Below are positions 9,889-21,975 of a DNA stretch of 64,000 bases, one piece after another (position 1 is the first letter of the stretch; each line of letters opens with the position of its first letter). Source of the DNA: Anthoceros angustus (lineage: Eukaryota; Streptophyta; Anthocerotopsida; Anthocerotales; Anthocerotaceae); assembly GCA_010909165.1 (NCBI GenBank), contig MU008155.1, positions 1,550,001-1,614,000 on the forward strand, written 5' to 3'. The notes under the pieces are model-generated. The model had not been told where the DNA came from and made no database searches. It was given only the letters and a program-made list of their open reading frames with translations. Made by a program: the position numbers and the translations under genes.

Positions 9889-11868
9889 TCAGGAATCCAA
9901 GTGGGAGAAGAGTAGTTGTACACCGTAGCGCGGCTCCATTTTGAAGACGTGGCCAGGGCAATGGCGGTAGGAAGGAGACACGGCGAGTTTGTATCTCTGG
10001 AGGATTCTGGCAATCACGGTCTTGGCTTCCATGGAGCCGAAGTTGAGCCCCAGACAAATCCGTGGCCCAGCGCTGAAGGGGATGTAGGCCTGCGCGTTTT
10101 GGGAGGTTGCCGCCGACACTCCGTGCTCGAACCTATCGGGCCTGAAGTCCAAGTAGTCATCGCCCCAAATCTCCGGCAGCTGATGCATCATGACGATAGG
10201 AATTTGCACAAACGTGCCGGGAAGCATCTCCACGTTCCCCAGCTTGTGCCGCTCCTTCACCACCCGCGACAAGCTGGCCAGAGCCGGGTACAGTCGCATG
10301 GATTCCTGGAGAACGAGCCCCATCTGCACGCAGGCACGCAACGCGCATGGGCAAGCCATTCGTTACACGAATTCACGATTCAATCCAGAGGAGCGAGCGA
10401 GCGAGAGAGGTCGTGCGCGGCTCTCGGCTCTCGGCTCTCGGGCTCCCGGCTCTCAGCGGGTGAAGAGGATCTTACGATTCGCAATTTGGACATGCCGTCC
10501 GCGTCCGGAGTCGCGGTGCCGAAGGTCTCCAACACCTCGGCTCTGGCCTTCTCCTGCCACTCCGGGTGGCGCGCCAGCAGCAGGAGAGTGTAGCAGACGG
10601 CGTAGGACGTGGTGGAATGGCCCGCGATGAAGAGCGTTCTGCATTCGTTCATGATCTGCTCCTTGGTCATGGTCTTGCTCCCGTTGCGAAGAGCCTGGAG
10701 GAGAACTCCCATGACGTCGTCCTGGGAGTGCTGCGATTCCTCCGCCCCCGAGGCAGGAGACCGGGACAGCCTGCTCTCCACCAGCTCTTCCAGCAGCGAG
10801 GCGACCGTGCTCTCCAGCACGTCCACGCGCCGGCTCGATGCCGTCTTGGGCAGCCATCTGCGCAGGGGGTTGAGGAGCGGCAACAACTTGTTGAGGAGCA
10901 GCAACAACGTGCAGCACCCGCCCACGTTCCTTCCGACAACATCATGCTGATCGAGAGCGAAACACGAAATTCTTCCTTCTCCTACCTGCTGCCCGGAATG
11001 AGCCTCCGGAGGCTCAGGAATTCCTGCAAAAACAAGTGCAGCACCTCGTCCACGCAGCGGAACACCGTGGAGGCCTTCTCCACGTTGATGTGGCTGGCGG
11101 GCCCGCTGCCCCCGAACAGCGCCCGGGAGATGATATCCATGGCCATCCGGTTGAGCGGCGAGTGAATCTCCACCTCCACCGGCCGCCCCGCGTTCCTCTC
11201 CACCTCCCTCTCCACCTCGTCCAGGAGCAGCTCGCTGCCCTGCACGATGTGGTGGAACAGCCCCTGCATCCACAACAACGCTTCACGCCTAACTCAGAGC
11301 ACGAATTCATTCACGTGTGAAGGATGGATTGGCTCGTCAGTCTTGTCACCTTGACGAAGTCCTGGCGGAAGGCGGGGCTCATGATCCGGCGCTGGGACGC
11401 CCAGAATTCCCCTTCCCGCAGCACGATGCCGTCCCCCACGATCTTGAGCATGACGCCCCGGCTCTCCTCGTCCCGCTGGTAGAGATGCATTTTAGACGAC
11501 AGCACCTGCTTCACCAGCGAGGGATCCCACAGCGCGATCCGCGTGGTGCTGAACATCTCGAACACCACCGCCTTGATGGAATTCCCCGGCGCGTACAGCC
11601 GCGCCCAGTGGCTGATGTGCGGGAGCACGAGCGCGGCGAGCCCGTTCTTGTCCAGGTCCACCTGCGCCGGCGCCGCGTCCATGAGCTCCTTGAACTCGCC
11701 CGCGTTCCCCAGGAGGGGCACGAAGCGCGGCCCCCGCACCCCCTGCCTCTCGTAGAACCTCCGCCTGCGCCAGGGCAGCCACAGCAGCTTGAGCAAGAGA
11801 TAGCCGAGCCAGAGCCCCGCGACTGCCACCGCCGCGCCCGCCAGCCCCGCCCTCTCCTTCACCTCCAT
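9889..11868 (-). CDS. Cytochrome P450, CYP72 clan (microsomal monooxygenase), intact
   Basis: Four coding exons, 11868-11350, 11263-10986, 10857-10476 and 10323-9889, join in frame to 537 residues, normal for the family. An N-terminal membrane helix (about residues 8-30) and a basic RRRR stop-transfer are followed by the hinge GVRGPRFVPLLGN. The I-helix is FIAGHSTT (AGHSTT at 344-349), the K-helix QESMR (ExxR 400-403) and FRPDRF lies at 453-458. The haem loop is FSAGPRICLG with the ligand Cys483. Exon boundaries match those of the plus-strand paralogue at 1190-3258 (KLRI|MG, FVK|G and the phase-2 junction before WLPK), except that its first exon is not split after YAPG. The usual acid before TT in the I-helix is replaced by Ser, as its paralogue has Ala. 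It should act in the ER with a P450 reductase; substrate unknown. Confidence 0.93.
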
Positions 11869-11902
11869 GGCCAGCGCTGCCTCCCCGGCTGCGCCACACC
11901 CG

Positions 11903-11911
11903 CCTTTTATA
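11903..11911 (-). promoter_or_regulatory. TATA-box candidate (TATAAAAGG) of the P450
   Basis: TATAAAAGG on the minus strand lies about 35 nt before the chosen ATG (11868). This would imply a very short 5' leader, or that transcription starts near the ATG. Motif match only. Confidence 0.4.
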
Positions 11912-14900
11912 CACAGCCCAACACCCAGGGCACTCACAGCGGGCCAGGAATCTTCCGTCATCATCCTCCGTTACCGCCGGCCGGGAGGGGAGGGGAGGGG
12001 AGGGCAGCTGCACCAGGCCCCCGTACGCCTCCCTTCCTGCCTGCCGAGCACAAATGCGGGGCTGGGCTTCCGCCCGTATGTGTAGGCGCTCGCTGGCAGG
12101 CTGTAGACCGACGCTTTCACGCCGTATCCGCATTCCCCCCAGCCGCCTTCACAGTACATGGACGATGGGTTTGCCATGGCGGGCTCGGAGATCCTGGGGC
12201 CCCGGCTGGAACCGCCACGGCCCGCCCCGCTCTTGCCCCTGCTGCCTCGGGCGACTGGCACCTTCCAGTGGGGCCAGGGTCAACGACATGTTTTTCCAGC
12301 ATGCCTTCCCCCCTCGGCCTCGGGCCGAGCGGCCTGGCCTGTCTCCTCCCAGAGCGGCCCTGCCCGCATTCAATGCCATGGCGTGGGAAGGCGCGCCTTC
12401 CCCGTCGCGCAGTCCGGGCTTCCGTGGGTGTGAAAGCCTTTTCACACTCACGTCACACCCGTTTCGTGAGTCGTGAATTCACCGGTGAGGCGAGTCGCGG
12501 ACGCGGGGGCGAATCGTGAGTCGTGCTTTTGCCCTAATCAAGAAGCCTCGCGAATCACGAAGGGCTGCAGGCGACAGCACCGCCACCGCGGGTGAAGGCG
12601 AAGCGAGTGATGGAGTGTTGTCGTACAGAGCGGGGGAGCGGACGGAGGAGCAGCTTGCGGTGCGGTGCGGTGCAGTGCAGTGCAGGAACATTCTACCGAC
12701 GCCGACGCCGAAGCCGACGCCGACGCCGACGCGTCACTCTTCACCGACTGCCTTGGTTTTGTCCACATCATGCGAGGCCGCATTCGAGGCAAGATGCTGC
12801 GGCAGGAAGGCAGGACAGCGGCAGTAAATGAGGCGTTCGGACTATGGATCATGGACGGTGGGGAGTGCAGACATGATGATACGGCGGGGAAGGACGTGGA
12901 TTTCCCTTCGCGACCTAGGGTTTGGGGATTGCAGCAGTGCAGTCAGAGCGCTGGCAGGCCCGAGGGGATGCAATGCGGAACCGATGATAGGCCTGCTCCG
13001 GAATCTCTTGCGAAAAAAAGGCTCCATGGCAGGAGGATAGCTGGCAGCGCATTTACTTGCGAGTCCTCGCGTTGCACGATATTTATGTCTCCTGGAAGAC
13101 ATCTGGACAGGCCAAGGCATTGTAACCGAAAACAGGTAGAAAGGCCGCCGTACCGGGTGCCTGCGTCTTCAGTTTCAGCGAGAGAAGGCGAGGGTTGCAC
13201 AGCTTTCCAGGAAGGATTGTTGAGCGCTTGCCTCAAGGCGAGCTTCACAGGTCAGGACGCCTGCGGGCGGGCGGCCACGTAGAGCCACGTACAGTAGCCT
13301 GCGGGGCAGGCGGAAGCTTCCTGCTTCCGACTTGGAGCTGGCGCTGAAGCGGTATTAGGTCTTGTACTTGCGTATGCCCCGGGCCCCAATGCGGCTGCAA
13401 TAGATTGTGAGGGCTCGGGCGTAGCCAGCCAGCCAGCAGCGCCATAGCGGCATGGTGTCATCAGCAGCTGCATGTTTTTCCGACGATTGTACAGTCATGT
13501 GTGGGCACTCGAGCCAGCGCAAAAACCAGATTTCCTGTAGTGGATTGATCCGGATTCCGGCCTCACCACCAACAAGGATAGTTCCGCTTCCACTGCAACC
13601 ACCGCACCAGAAACGCTTCGCAGGACATGGCATGGGCATCGGGCACGTAGGCCGCCGCACAGCTAGGGGCCCAGACCTGCAGTTCCTGAGATCATGATGT
13701 CCTGGGGAGTACCCCCGTTGTCTGCAGGCAGCTAAAACTGGCCAGGCCAGGCCAGGCCAGCCCTGGGCCAGGAGCAGGAGTAGGAGCAGGAGCAGGCCCA
13801 GGCCACGCCAGGCCCCACACAGAAACAAGCACGTCTGCAAGGCCATGAAAAGCACTGCCTGCCAGGCGCCTGATTGGTACATTTTCGGGGAGCGGGAGAA
13901 CGGGCGGGCTTCCCCAAGAACTTCGTCAAGAGTTGCCTTTGCCCTTGCCCTGCACAACAGCCCCAGACACGCGCAAGCCTGCATTATTTTGCACTTTCCC
14001 CTTAAACGTGGCAAATCGGCTACAGTCCAGGATATGTACATCGGGCCGCACACACACAGACAGGCAAGCCCATCAATTTTTTTTGTTTCACAAGCTAATG
14101 GTACAAATGACTCTCTTTTGTCCCGTTGCTCCATAAAGTGGAGCATTTTGGTTGCTTCCAGAGGTTGGGAAGCGAAATATAACTCCTTTCTCCTAACAAT
14201 CACTTTTGCTGTGCAATGCACAGGGAGCACTTGATTTGCTTGTAAGTTGTGGGTCCACTACGGGAATGCAGCTCTGCACAAGGAAAGGGAGTCGGACCCC
14301 GCTCCCGTCCGGGGCCCGGGCCCCTTCTTGCTTCCATTAAGCGCTTCTCACGGAATACTGTAGGAGTGTGTGTGGGTGACAACTTACATACAAGGTGGCC
14401 ACTGGCAAGGTGGCATGCTAGATGCGATACGTCTTGATGCTCATACTACTGTACACAAGCATTGGACATACGTCACTCGTCACTTGCTTCCATGTGCATA
14501 CACACATGGCATGAAGCTCTGGACCAGATTTTTGTCCCACAAGTCTGGGCTTCGTGGCATCGTTCCGTTCAATCATCCGGCATGTTTCCTTACCATGGAT
14601 TTTTTCACATGCACGTAGCAGTCAGCACTAGACGCTGTGTGCAACAACGCAATACAAATGGTTGAAGGCTCCTCCACAGGCCATGACAAGGATCCGATTC
14701 TTAACGTTTTGCCTGATTCGAATTCTAGTAGTGCCGGGATTCTGAGTTGGGGTGCACCTATCAACGTAGGTGATCGATTCGTTTCTCGCAACTTCCAGAA
14801 CATGGAAGATAGAAGGTACATCTTATTTAAAAGCCAGGCAAAGCCAGTGAGGCTGTGTCACACGGAACTTGCAAGGCCCTCCGGTTACGTCTGATTCACA

Positions 14901-15580
14901 AGTACTGCTCACTCTCTTATTGGCCTATCTGTTGTTCAGAAGTCAAACTCGAGCAAACATCAAGCACCGTTGGGAGCATGCCACCTGATGGTTCCGTCAG
15001 AAGGAAGTTGAAGAAACTGCCTGCAGGCTTCCGGGTTTTAGGAAAAACGAGTTTGGATGGCACCTTGTACATAGCTTGAACAAAGTCCGAGCCAAGAAAG
15101 AATGGACAAGTTTATTATACTGCACTTCCAAGGGCTCCACAAAAGGGCTTCATATTCCGGTTATGTACTGCAAACAGAATCCTCAAAATTGAGACATGCT
15201 GACCGGCCGGCATCAACGGACATCACATCCTTCCTTCAGCTTTGAGAATACAGAAAGCTGAGAAACAAAAGGCATATCTGGAGACAAAGGACAAGGTGTC
15301 GGGAGGGGAGACAAGAGAGTATGAAATCGTCCCCTGGCCAGATACATGCCATGGATACAATCACACACACAAGCAAAAAGAGTGAAGGTATTTCCCAGAT
15401 GGTTTCCATACCTTATCGGAGGCCTGCGAGTGGAAAAGATACTGGAAGGAGGTCCAAACAACGCAAATTGAACATGCAAGAAGGGCTCTTCAAGGTACCA
15501 TACATCTAAACATTGCCTGAAACCCTAGAAGCAAAGTCCCCCACCCGCCCCCATGCCCTGGTATGTGGTTTTCCCATCCT
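11912..15580. other. Long non-coding stretch, GC-rich at first, with simple repeats
   Basis: The first kilobase is the GC-rich upstream region of the P450. Simple repeats include a GGTGC/GCAGT run (12659-12685), a CCGACG run (12697-12732), GGCCA units (13739-13763) and GGAGCA/GTAGGA units (13770-13798). Several long open frames occur on both strands, but they are low-complexity or antisense products of GC bias without any recognisable domain. No gene could be supported. Confidence 0.5.
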
Positions 15581-15994
15581 TCAATCCGTAGCCGATTTGG
15601 AGAAAGTCGAAATGTTTGACTCCGCATACGCAGCGTCCCAATTTTGACCATCGAAAGCTCTCACTTCCACCTTCTTGATGGTGCCCGCATCGACACAGTG
15701 CACAGTGACAGCAACGCCGTCGGGATTAGAGCGGGGAATGTAAAACGGGCTGATCCCGCAAACCTTACAGAAAGTGTGTTTAGCCTGGCGGGAGCCAAAT
15801 GTGTAGATTGTGAGCCAGTCCTCCGAGGCTGCCTCCAGCTTGAAGTCGGAGGCAGGCACGATGAAGTGAGTGTTCTTCCGCATGGCGCAGTTGGAACAGT
15901 TGCAGTCCCAGGCAACCAGCTCGTCAGCAGCTGTGACCTGGAACCTTATCTTCCCGCAGTGGCATCCTCCGCGATGAAGAAGAGTATTCACCAT
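15581..15994 (-). CDS. GFA / CENP-V domain zinc protein
   Basis: A single-exon gene of 137 residues. It carries the Zn-binding pattern of the GFA (glutathione-dependent formaldehyde-activating-like)/CENP-V fold. This is GGCHCGKIRF near the start (Cys11, Cys13), CNCSNC (Cys31, 33, 36) and FCKVCGISPFY (Cys76, Cys79), followed by the typical NPDGVAVTVHCVD segment. The chosen ATG leaves MVNTLLHRGGCHCG, a normal start for the family; an upstream in-frame ATG would add 25 atypical residues. Whether it acts on glutathione adducts or in chromatin is not predictable. It stands alone, with no linked pathway genes. Confidence 0.9.
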   Translation of the reverse strand: MVNTLLHRGGCHCGKIRFQVTAADELVAWDCNCSNCAMRKNTHFIVPASDFKLEAASEDWLTIYTFGSRQAKHTFCKVCGISPFYIPRSNPDGVAVTVHCVDAGTIKKVEVRAFDGQNWDAAYAESNISTFSKSATD

Positions 15995-17654
15995 TTTGGC
16001 TGACGAAAGGGCGCATTCACACCACCATCTAAGAATTGGAAGCCAGTATCCTTCGCCATAAGCTCTCACCGATTATGATCCTGATCTGATTCAGATACAT
16101 ATATTTTTTTGAAGTAAGTGACTGTAACCAACTCTCGTTGCCGCTCTAGACTGGACTGCTTGCTGTCCTGGCCTGTTTGTCTCACGTTGTATGCAAGCTT
16201 GCATCACACCGTGTATGGACATCGTTTGCCCTCAGACTTCTGAGCTCGGCGCTTGGACTATCGTTTTCTGTAGTGATTGCATCCGCTTCATCATGGCTCT
16301 GTACATATGTAGTTGCTTGCAAGTCGCTACAACACTTTGGTTTGTCCTTTCTGGAGGCTGTGGCATCACTTGCAAGCCTCGTGCCGTGACAGTGGGTCAC
16401 TATTAGGAAGAAGAGAAGAAGAGGGAAGAAAGAGGAAGGAAGCTTGAGGAATCCTGCTGCCATATCGCCAAGGGCAAGATGTAGAAGCATACACGACTTG
16501 CTTGCAAACTCATCGTTAGATCCTCCTGTCTGCCATTTGCAAATTACAGCTGGATGCTTTTTGGAGAGTGTTATCCTCTCTTCTTGCCGACTCCCGTTTA
16601 AAGTTGTCAGATGCGTGATTGCACTTACATACCTTGATGTCTTGTGTACATGATGGAGAGATGGAAACAGGGGATTATGCCTGAATCTTCTGTATGTCCG
16701 ACTTTGTTTTTACGTCTTAGTGAGAACTTAGGTTCTTGCGCGGGTGTCTGATCCCTCAGACTTGCTCTGTATGGAGTGCCCTGTGGTTAGCTCTCTATGG
16801 AGTGCCTGTGGTTACTCGAGTGCAGCGGAGGCTTATGCCATGAGCCACTGTTCACTTCCAGCTCGTCTAATCGAATATAATAGTCTGCATCTGTCCAGAA
16901 TGTTTCTGCATCGGGAGGAGAAGATTCCTCCGGCCAACTTTTTGTCCACAGCTCATGATCTCCATCATTCAAATGTCAGGCGTTCAAACTACATGTCGAC
17001 AGTCGCAGGTAGCCAGAGGCAGCTCGGACCTCACCGGAGAGTCGACTGCCTAGCAAGTAGCTAGCTTGCTTCCAGAATGAAGGCGTTCCAGAATGATCGG
17101 AGGATCTGGGTAAATTTGTGGGCCAGAATCCCATTCAGTTTCTGGTAGGAGAGCTGGTGACACCGTAGTTGCCCTTTCCCGGTCGCTTTCCGATCGATAC
17201 CCGATGGCCATTAAGGCTGCGGGTACGGCCTATAAGGTTCTTAATGCTGCTTTGAGCAAAGTCACAAGCGTGTCCAGGGTTTTGAGAACTGGCAGGCGTG
17301 TGATCCAGAGAAGAGATCTCTTGGGACATGGAACGGAGAGCTGGTTGTGGTGTGGGCCGGGTAGGAAGAAGAGGTGCGATGCGTTGGCTCCATCTAATGT
17401 ATCCTTGATTAAAGACTTTTTGGGACTCTACACTAGTCCCTCGAGCTGCAGGAAGGATATTCGTCTCATCAAGAGTGTGAACTCCCCGGTACTACATACC
17501 ACATGCGATTCACTAATTAAACATGACGCAGGTGGGTTGGTGAGTTCTGGTTGTGTACGTGTGCTCAACTGTTCCTCTTGTTTGTAGTCCTCACGAGCGC
17601 TTTCTACAAGGCCCCTATGCCCTCTGCAGGCGTATACGTCTTTGCTCTGTGCGG
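15995..17654. other. Intergenic, no gene recognised
   Basis: Only short open frames of unlike composition are present. One starting at 17204 (127 codons) begins with a plausible helical stretch but runs into low-complexity sequence and matches nothing I know. A short imperfect duplication (CTMTATGGAGTGCC) lies near 16768-16806. Confidence 0.5.
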
Positions 17655-18517
17655 CTCCAGGTGGCGCTCTGTTCAAGCCAAGTGGTGCTCTAGTAATCTA
17701 GGTGGTGCTCTTTGTAATCTAGGTGGTGCTCTTTGTAATCTAGGTGGTACTCTGTGGAAGCTTGGTGGTGCACTTTGCAAGCTGGATAGTGCTCTGTGCT
17801 CTCTGCAAGCTGGGTGGTGCTGGCTGCGCAATGTCGTGTGTTCATCGATCTCAGCAGGCCAGGTGGTGCTCTGTGCAAGCAGGGTGGTGTTCTGTGCAAA
17901 TCGGTTGGTGTTGTGTGCAAGCCTGCTGGTGCGCTCTACAAGCTGGGTGGCCCTGCTTGGATGCTGAGTAATGTTCATCTCTACAGGCTAGGTGGTGCTA
18001 TGTGCAAGCCGGGTGGTGCTCTTTGCAAGCCTGGTGGTGCTCTTTGCAAGCCTGGGGGTGCTCTTTGCATGCTGCGTGTTGCAAGCCAAGGGTACGCTCT
18101 GCAAGCTGGGTGGTGTTGTTTGCATGCTGCGTGTTCATCTGCAGGCCATGTGGTGCTCTTTGTAAGCCGGGTGGTGCTCTTTGCAGGCCTAGCGGTGCTT
18201 CATGCAAGCCTGGTGGTGCGCTGTGCAAGCTGGGTGGTGCTGCCTGCATGCTGAGTGTTGGGTGGTGTTGTTTGCATGCTGCGTGTTCATCTCTGCAGGC
18301 CAGGTGGTGCTCTTTACAAGTCGGGTGGTGCTCTTCACAGGCCTGGTGGTGCTTCTTGTAAGCCGGGTCGTGCGCTCTGCAACCTGGGTGGTGTTGTCTG
18401 CATCTGCGTGTTAAATGTCCATCTCTGCAGGCCAGGTGGTGCTCTTTGCAAGCCAGGTGTTGCTCTTTGTATGCTGCGTGTTGCTCTCTGCAAGCCAGGT
18501 GCTGCTTTGTACAAGTC
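17655..18517. repeat. Degenerate minisatellite, 21-bp unit (about 40 copies)
   Basis: The unit is close to TGCAAGCCGGGTGGTGCTCTT, repeated head to tail with substitutions and with interspersed longer variants (GCATGCTGCGTGTTCATCTCTGCAGGCCA). Because 21 is divisible by three, several frames stay open on both strands and give artificial heptapeptide proteins (Cys-Lys-Pro-Gly-Gly-Ala-Leu on plus, Ala-Cys-Lys-Glu-His-His-Leu on minus). I see no start context, splice site or domain that would make either a gene. Confidence 0.9.
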
Positions 18518-18779
18518 AAACAGAGATCCATGCTGTCATTCCATGGGGCCTGCGAAACCTTGCCTACCTCTGACATGTGATCGAAAGCCTCCATGTACCT
18601 TCGCAGAATCATGAATGCACGTCTGGTCACTCATACTGGTAAGCCTGCAGAGGAATTGCCCATTGTGGCTCGACACTTCGCAACCGGTACGCCTCCTGTA
18701 CCCCTGGTTTGGTGGTTCCCTCCGACGCTAAGAGCACATCGGCCATACCTCGTTGGGGCTGGCCACCCTGGTCCAGAAC

Positions 18780-18915
18780 TTGCCCAATTGTTTGCAAGCT
18801 CTCTTTCCAGCCAAGTACTACTACAACCGGGAATGTGTGTGCTCGTTCCACTATGGCCTCAGCTTCAACAGTGTTAGAACAGACGAGCAGCTGGGATACC
18901 AGGCCCTTGTATCCC
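18780..18915 (+). pseudogene. Fragment resembling peptidase M16 (insulin-degrading enzyme type)
   Basis: One frame reads FNSVRTDEQLGYQ, close to the conserved LRTxEQLGY motif in the C-terminal half of inverzincin-type M16 peptidases, and is stopped 20 codons later at a TAG. No zinc-site motif or other M16 part is visible nearby. It is a short relic at most, and could be chance similarity. Confidence 0.4.
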
Positions 18916-19703
18916 TTTAGGAAACTTTCAACCTTTCCTCTAAATGACTGCCACAACGTGACCCACCCAATTCATGTAACGGAAGGTGCAAGTGCAAGTT
19001 CAGCACAGATCACAACCGAGTGGCCAGAGAAATGATTCCAATCTCTGCCTTCCTGGAAACATCAACATCGGAGGTTGTTACCCAGCAGACTGACGTTACG
19101 TACCTGGTTAACAGGAACGAGGGCAGCAGGCTTCTTTTCAGTTTTCAGAGGGAGCTGAATAGTCAGCAAGTCACAGTGATTCTCGGTCGTAAATCGAAGC
19201 TCACAAGATCTCCGAGCTCATGAATTCCCGTGCCCAGCTTTCACTGCCTAGTTTCCCCTTCGCAACCCTTGGACCTGACCTGGACTGGAACCCGATTCAC
19301 TCAAAATGCGCCGGAATCGATAGGCAGTCTGTGTTGTGTGGCAATGGCAGACGGGAAGAATTTACCTGTCGGCTTACACTGGGGCACCGGCAATTGGGCA
19401 TTCGTCGCTGCATCAAAGCAGGCTCCCAGACCAAGCAGATGGTGTGTCACTCTGAACAGACACGTTTAATCTCATTCGGAAGTTGCAAACAGCTTGGGAA
19501 CACCGCAGATAGTTGCAACAATGCAAGTTTACTTGATCAGTCACAAATTCCGTGCTTGCCTGGGACCTGTGCGTGTGGGAAGTACCAAGGAAGAGAGATG
19601 CTTGTAGTAGGCTGCTACAAGTTGTGACCTAAAGTTGCAGAGGTTTTGGCAGAGGAGCGTGCTTTTGACAGGTTTGTTTTCATAGCAGCATTAGGATCGG
19701 TTT

Positions 19704-21975
19704 ATGATGCATCAGCCAGAAGGAGTCGGCAAAACAGGGCTGGGCAGGCCTCCGCTGCAGGTGGAACCAGAGGCTGGATCACATGTCGCGGAGCTTCCAC
19801 CCCTGTCGGAGGCACAGGAGGACAATTTTACACAACCTGCTACCCTGTTTCGAGCAACTCCTCCACGCCCGGTTGTCGAGTACGTGCGCCTCCTCTTGCT
19901 GGTAAGCATGTCAGAACGCCCAGTTTCTCACAATTGACGCAATTCTCTGTACAGATCACCTCGTGGTAGGTACTCGCCCCTGCCCTGGGATGGCTACTTC
20001 GATGAGGAACGAGATATTGGGGTCGAAGACTCGGAAAACGTAATGCCGTCCTTGTCTTCTGGAGCCTGGTGTTGTGCTTTCCGTCTTTGCTTGGCAGCAA
20101 CATGGGAAGGATGGAGGTTCACTCGCTTTGCTGTTGGGTTCAGACTTTCCACGTTTATCTGGCTGGAACAGAAGGGGCGGTTGTGTTTTGTCTTCACGGA
20201 GGTGGCGCTTGCGGGTAATCTCCTTCTGGGAGCCTTGTTCCTGGCAAACAGCATGAGATGTAGAACTGAATGGGAGGAAGCAGTGCACAAGCTTCGCAGC
20301 ATGATGTCTCGGGAATTTTATTTCCTGAGCATGTCAGAGATTGCAGTCAGCATTTGCTATGCATCCGTGTGATATCCACGTTCACTCCTGCTTGAGATTT
20401 TAGTATGGCGTGGGCCGATTTGTTTGACTGGTTTTGGATTGGTTGGAATTGGTGCCCCAGCTTGTCATTCGGTCTGGTAGCAGCGAAGATGAAAGAGAAG
20501 GTTAGAGTGGTTTCTGTGGATCTGCGGGGTCACGGACTGACACACACTGACAATGATTCAGACTTATCAGCTGAGGTATGCTCCAAGATTCTCCCTCTTG
20601 CATTGGTATCTTGGTTTTCCTCAAGAATCCGCACCTACACAGCAAATGGGGCTTGCTCTCTTCAGACGCTTTCATCGGATGTCTTATCCGTGATACGTAC
20701 GATGTATGGTGCTGATCCACCTGCCATCATTCTTATTGGCCACAGGTTCTCCTTGTCCCCTACCACTGTTTTGTTTGTGTCAAAATAACTCTTTGTGCAG
20801 GTTCATTGCAGTGGTGTTCTATATGTACTTGGGATCTGCTAACACGGTGCTTGTACTTAGCACGTGCTAGCATGGGCGGTGCTATTGCAGTCCACGTTGC
20901 TGCCAAGAGAGCATTGCCCACCCTGGCAGGACTTGTAGTGGTTGATGTGGTTGAGGTTGGTCCTTACACCTCCTTTGGTATCTTAGGAGGTTGGGAGTGA
21001 GGGCTATAGCAAGCTTGAGACATCAATATCTGACTTCGTATCTGGCTTCTCAAACTCAACAGGGAACGGCGATGAATTCCTTGATTCATATGCAGAAAGT
21101 CCTCTCAAATCGCCAGCAACACTTCCCTTCTGTTGAAAGAGCAGTAAGCGGACGCTTAACTCTAGCCTCCAATTATACTGCAACGCCTGACAGTTGAAAG
21201 AGGTGACCATGAATTTAATGCACAGATTGAGTGGAGTGTCAAAGGAGGAGTTCTAAGAAATGTGGATTCTGCTCGACTCTCTGTTCCAAGAACTTTGAAG
21301 TTTGACGACCAAAAGCACTGGTATCTAAACAAATTTTACAGCATCTGTTGAAGTCTTGGAATTTAGGCCAGAACTGAGAGAAACATCCTTTCTTTCTGCA
21401 GCTTATGATTGTCCTTTCTTTCCGCAGCTTTGTTTGGCGTACACCCCTGGAGCAGAGCGAACAGTACTGGAAAGGCTGGTACACAACTTGATCCCTCCAT
21501 GTCTTGAAGCAAACGACCACTGTGTCCATAGGTGTGCCATCAGCCTTGAGCATTCGTTCCCCCATTCCCCTGCTAGGTACAAAGGTCTATCAGATATTTT
21601 CCTTTCCTGCCCCGTGCCGAAGCTTCTACTACTGGCAGGCACCGACAGATTGGACAGGTATGTGGACTCTCTACTTCCTCATACAAATCTCTGTGCCATT
21701 CTCCATGCAGAGTAGCAGCACGCTGATGCAAGTCTTATACTGAATCCAGGCCATTAACGATAGGTCAGATGCAAGGCAAGTTTCAGATGATGGTGGTCCG
21801 CCATACCGGACATGCCATCCAGGTTCGTAACCTCTTGCACCTCCCACTGCCCACCAACCCAACAGTCTCTCACGATGCTGCCCCTCTGCAGGAGGACGTG
21901 CCTGATGAATTCAGCAACATCGTCCTCAGCTTCATTTCAAGGAACCGCATTGGGGCACATGGGGTGGAGGTCTGA
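19704..21975 (+). CDS. Protein phosphatase methylesterase 1 (PME-1)
   Basis: An alpha/beta hydrolase that removes the carboxyl methyl ester from the C-terminal Leu of the PP2A catalytic subunit. Exons 2-12 join in frame: 19955-20039, 20144-20214, 20461-20575, 20666-20745, 20871-20955, 21063-21143, 21226-21320, 21428-21478, 21577-21657, 21750-21822 and 21892-21975. They give the family signature YSPLPWDGYFDEE, the oxyanion loop FCLHGGG, VDLRGHG, the nucleophile elbow GHSMGG (Ser split across exons 5/6), VDVVEGTAM with the catalytic Asp, WRTPLE, the strand KLLLLAGTDRLDR, TIGQMQGKFQM and the catalytic His in GHAIQEDVP. Exon 1 (19704-19901) is likely from its frame (PPRPVVEY), but its phase-0 donor does not fit exon 2, which needs two carried bases. 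Tandem with CAO, 1.1 kb upstream of it. Confidence 0.92.

Noticed and set aside
10380-11273. 297-codon continuous minus-strand frame through the P450
   Set aside because: It reads through two introns; splice sites and homology support separate exons.
11317-12519. 400-codon open frame on the plus strand
   Set aside because: It is antisense to exon 1 and the promoter of the intact P450; its His/Arg/Pro-rich product is a by-product of GC bias and has no domain.
17655-18517. CRISPR array
   Set aside because: Units are directly adjacent 21-mers without unique spacers and the DNA is nuclear plant DNA; it is a minisatellite.
17998-18630. 210-codon minus-strand frame of His/Glu/Cys heptads
   Set aside because: Produced by a 21-bp minisatellite whose unit length keeps frames open; not accepted as a gene without expression data.
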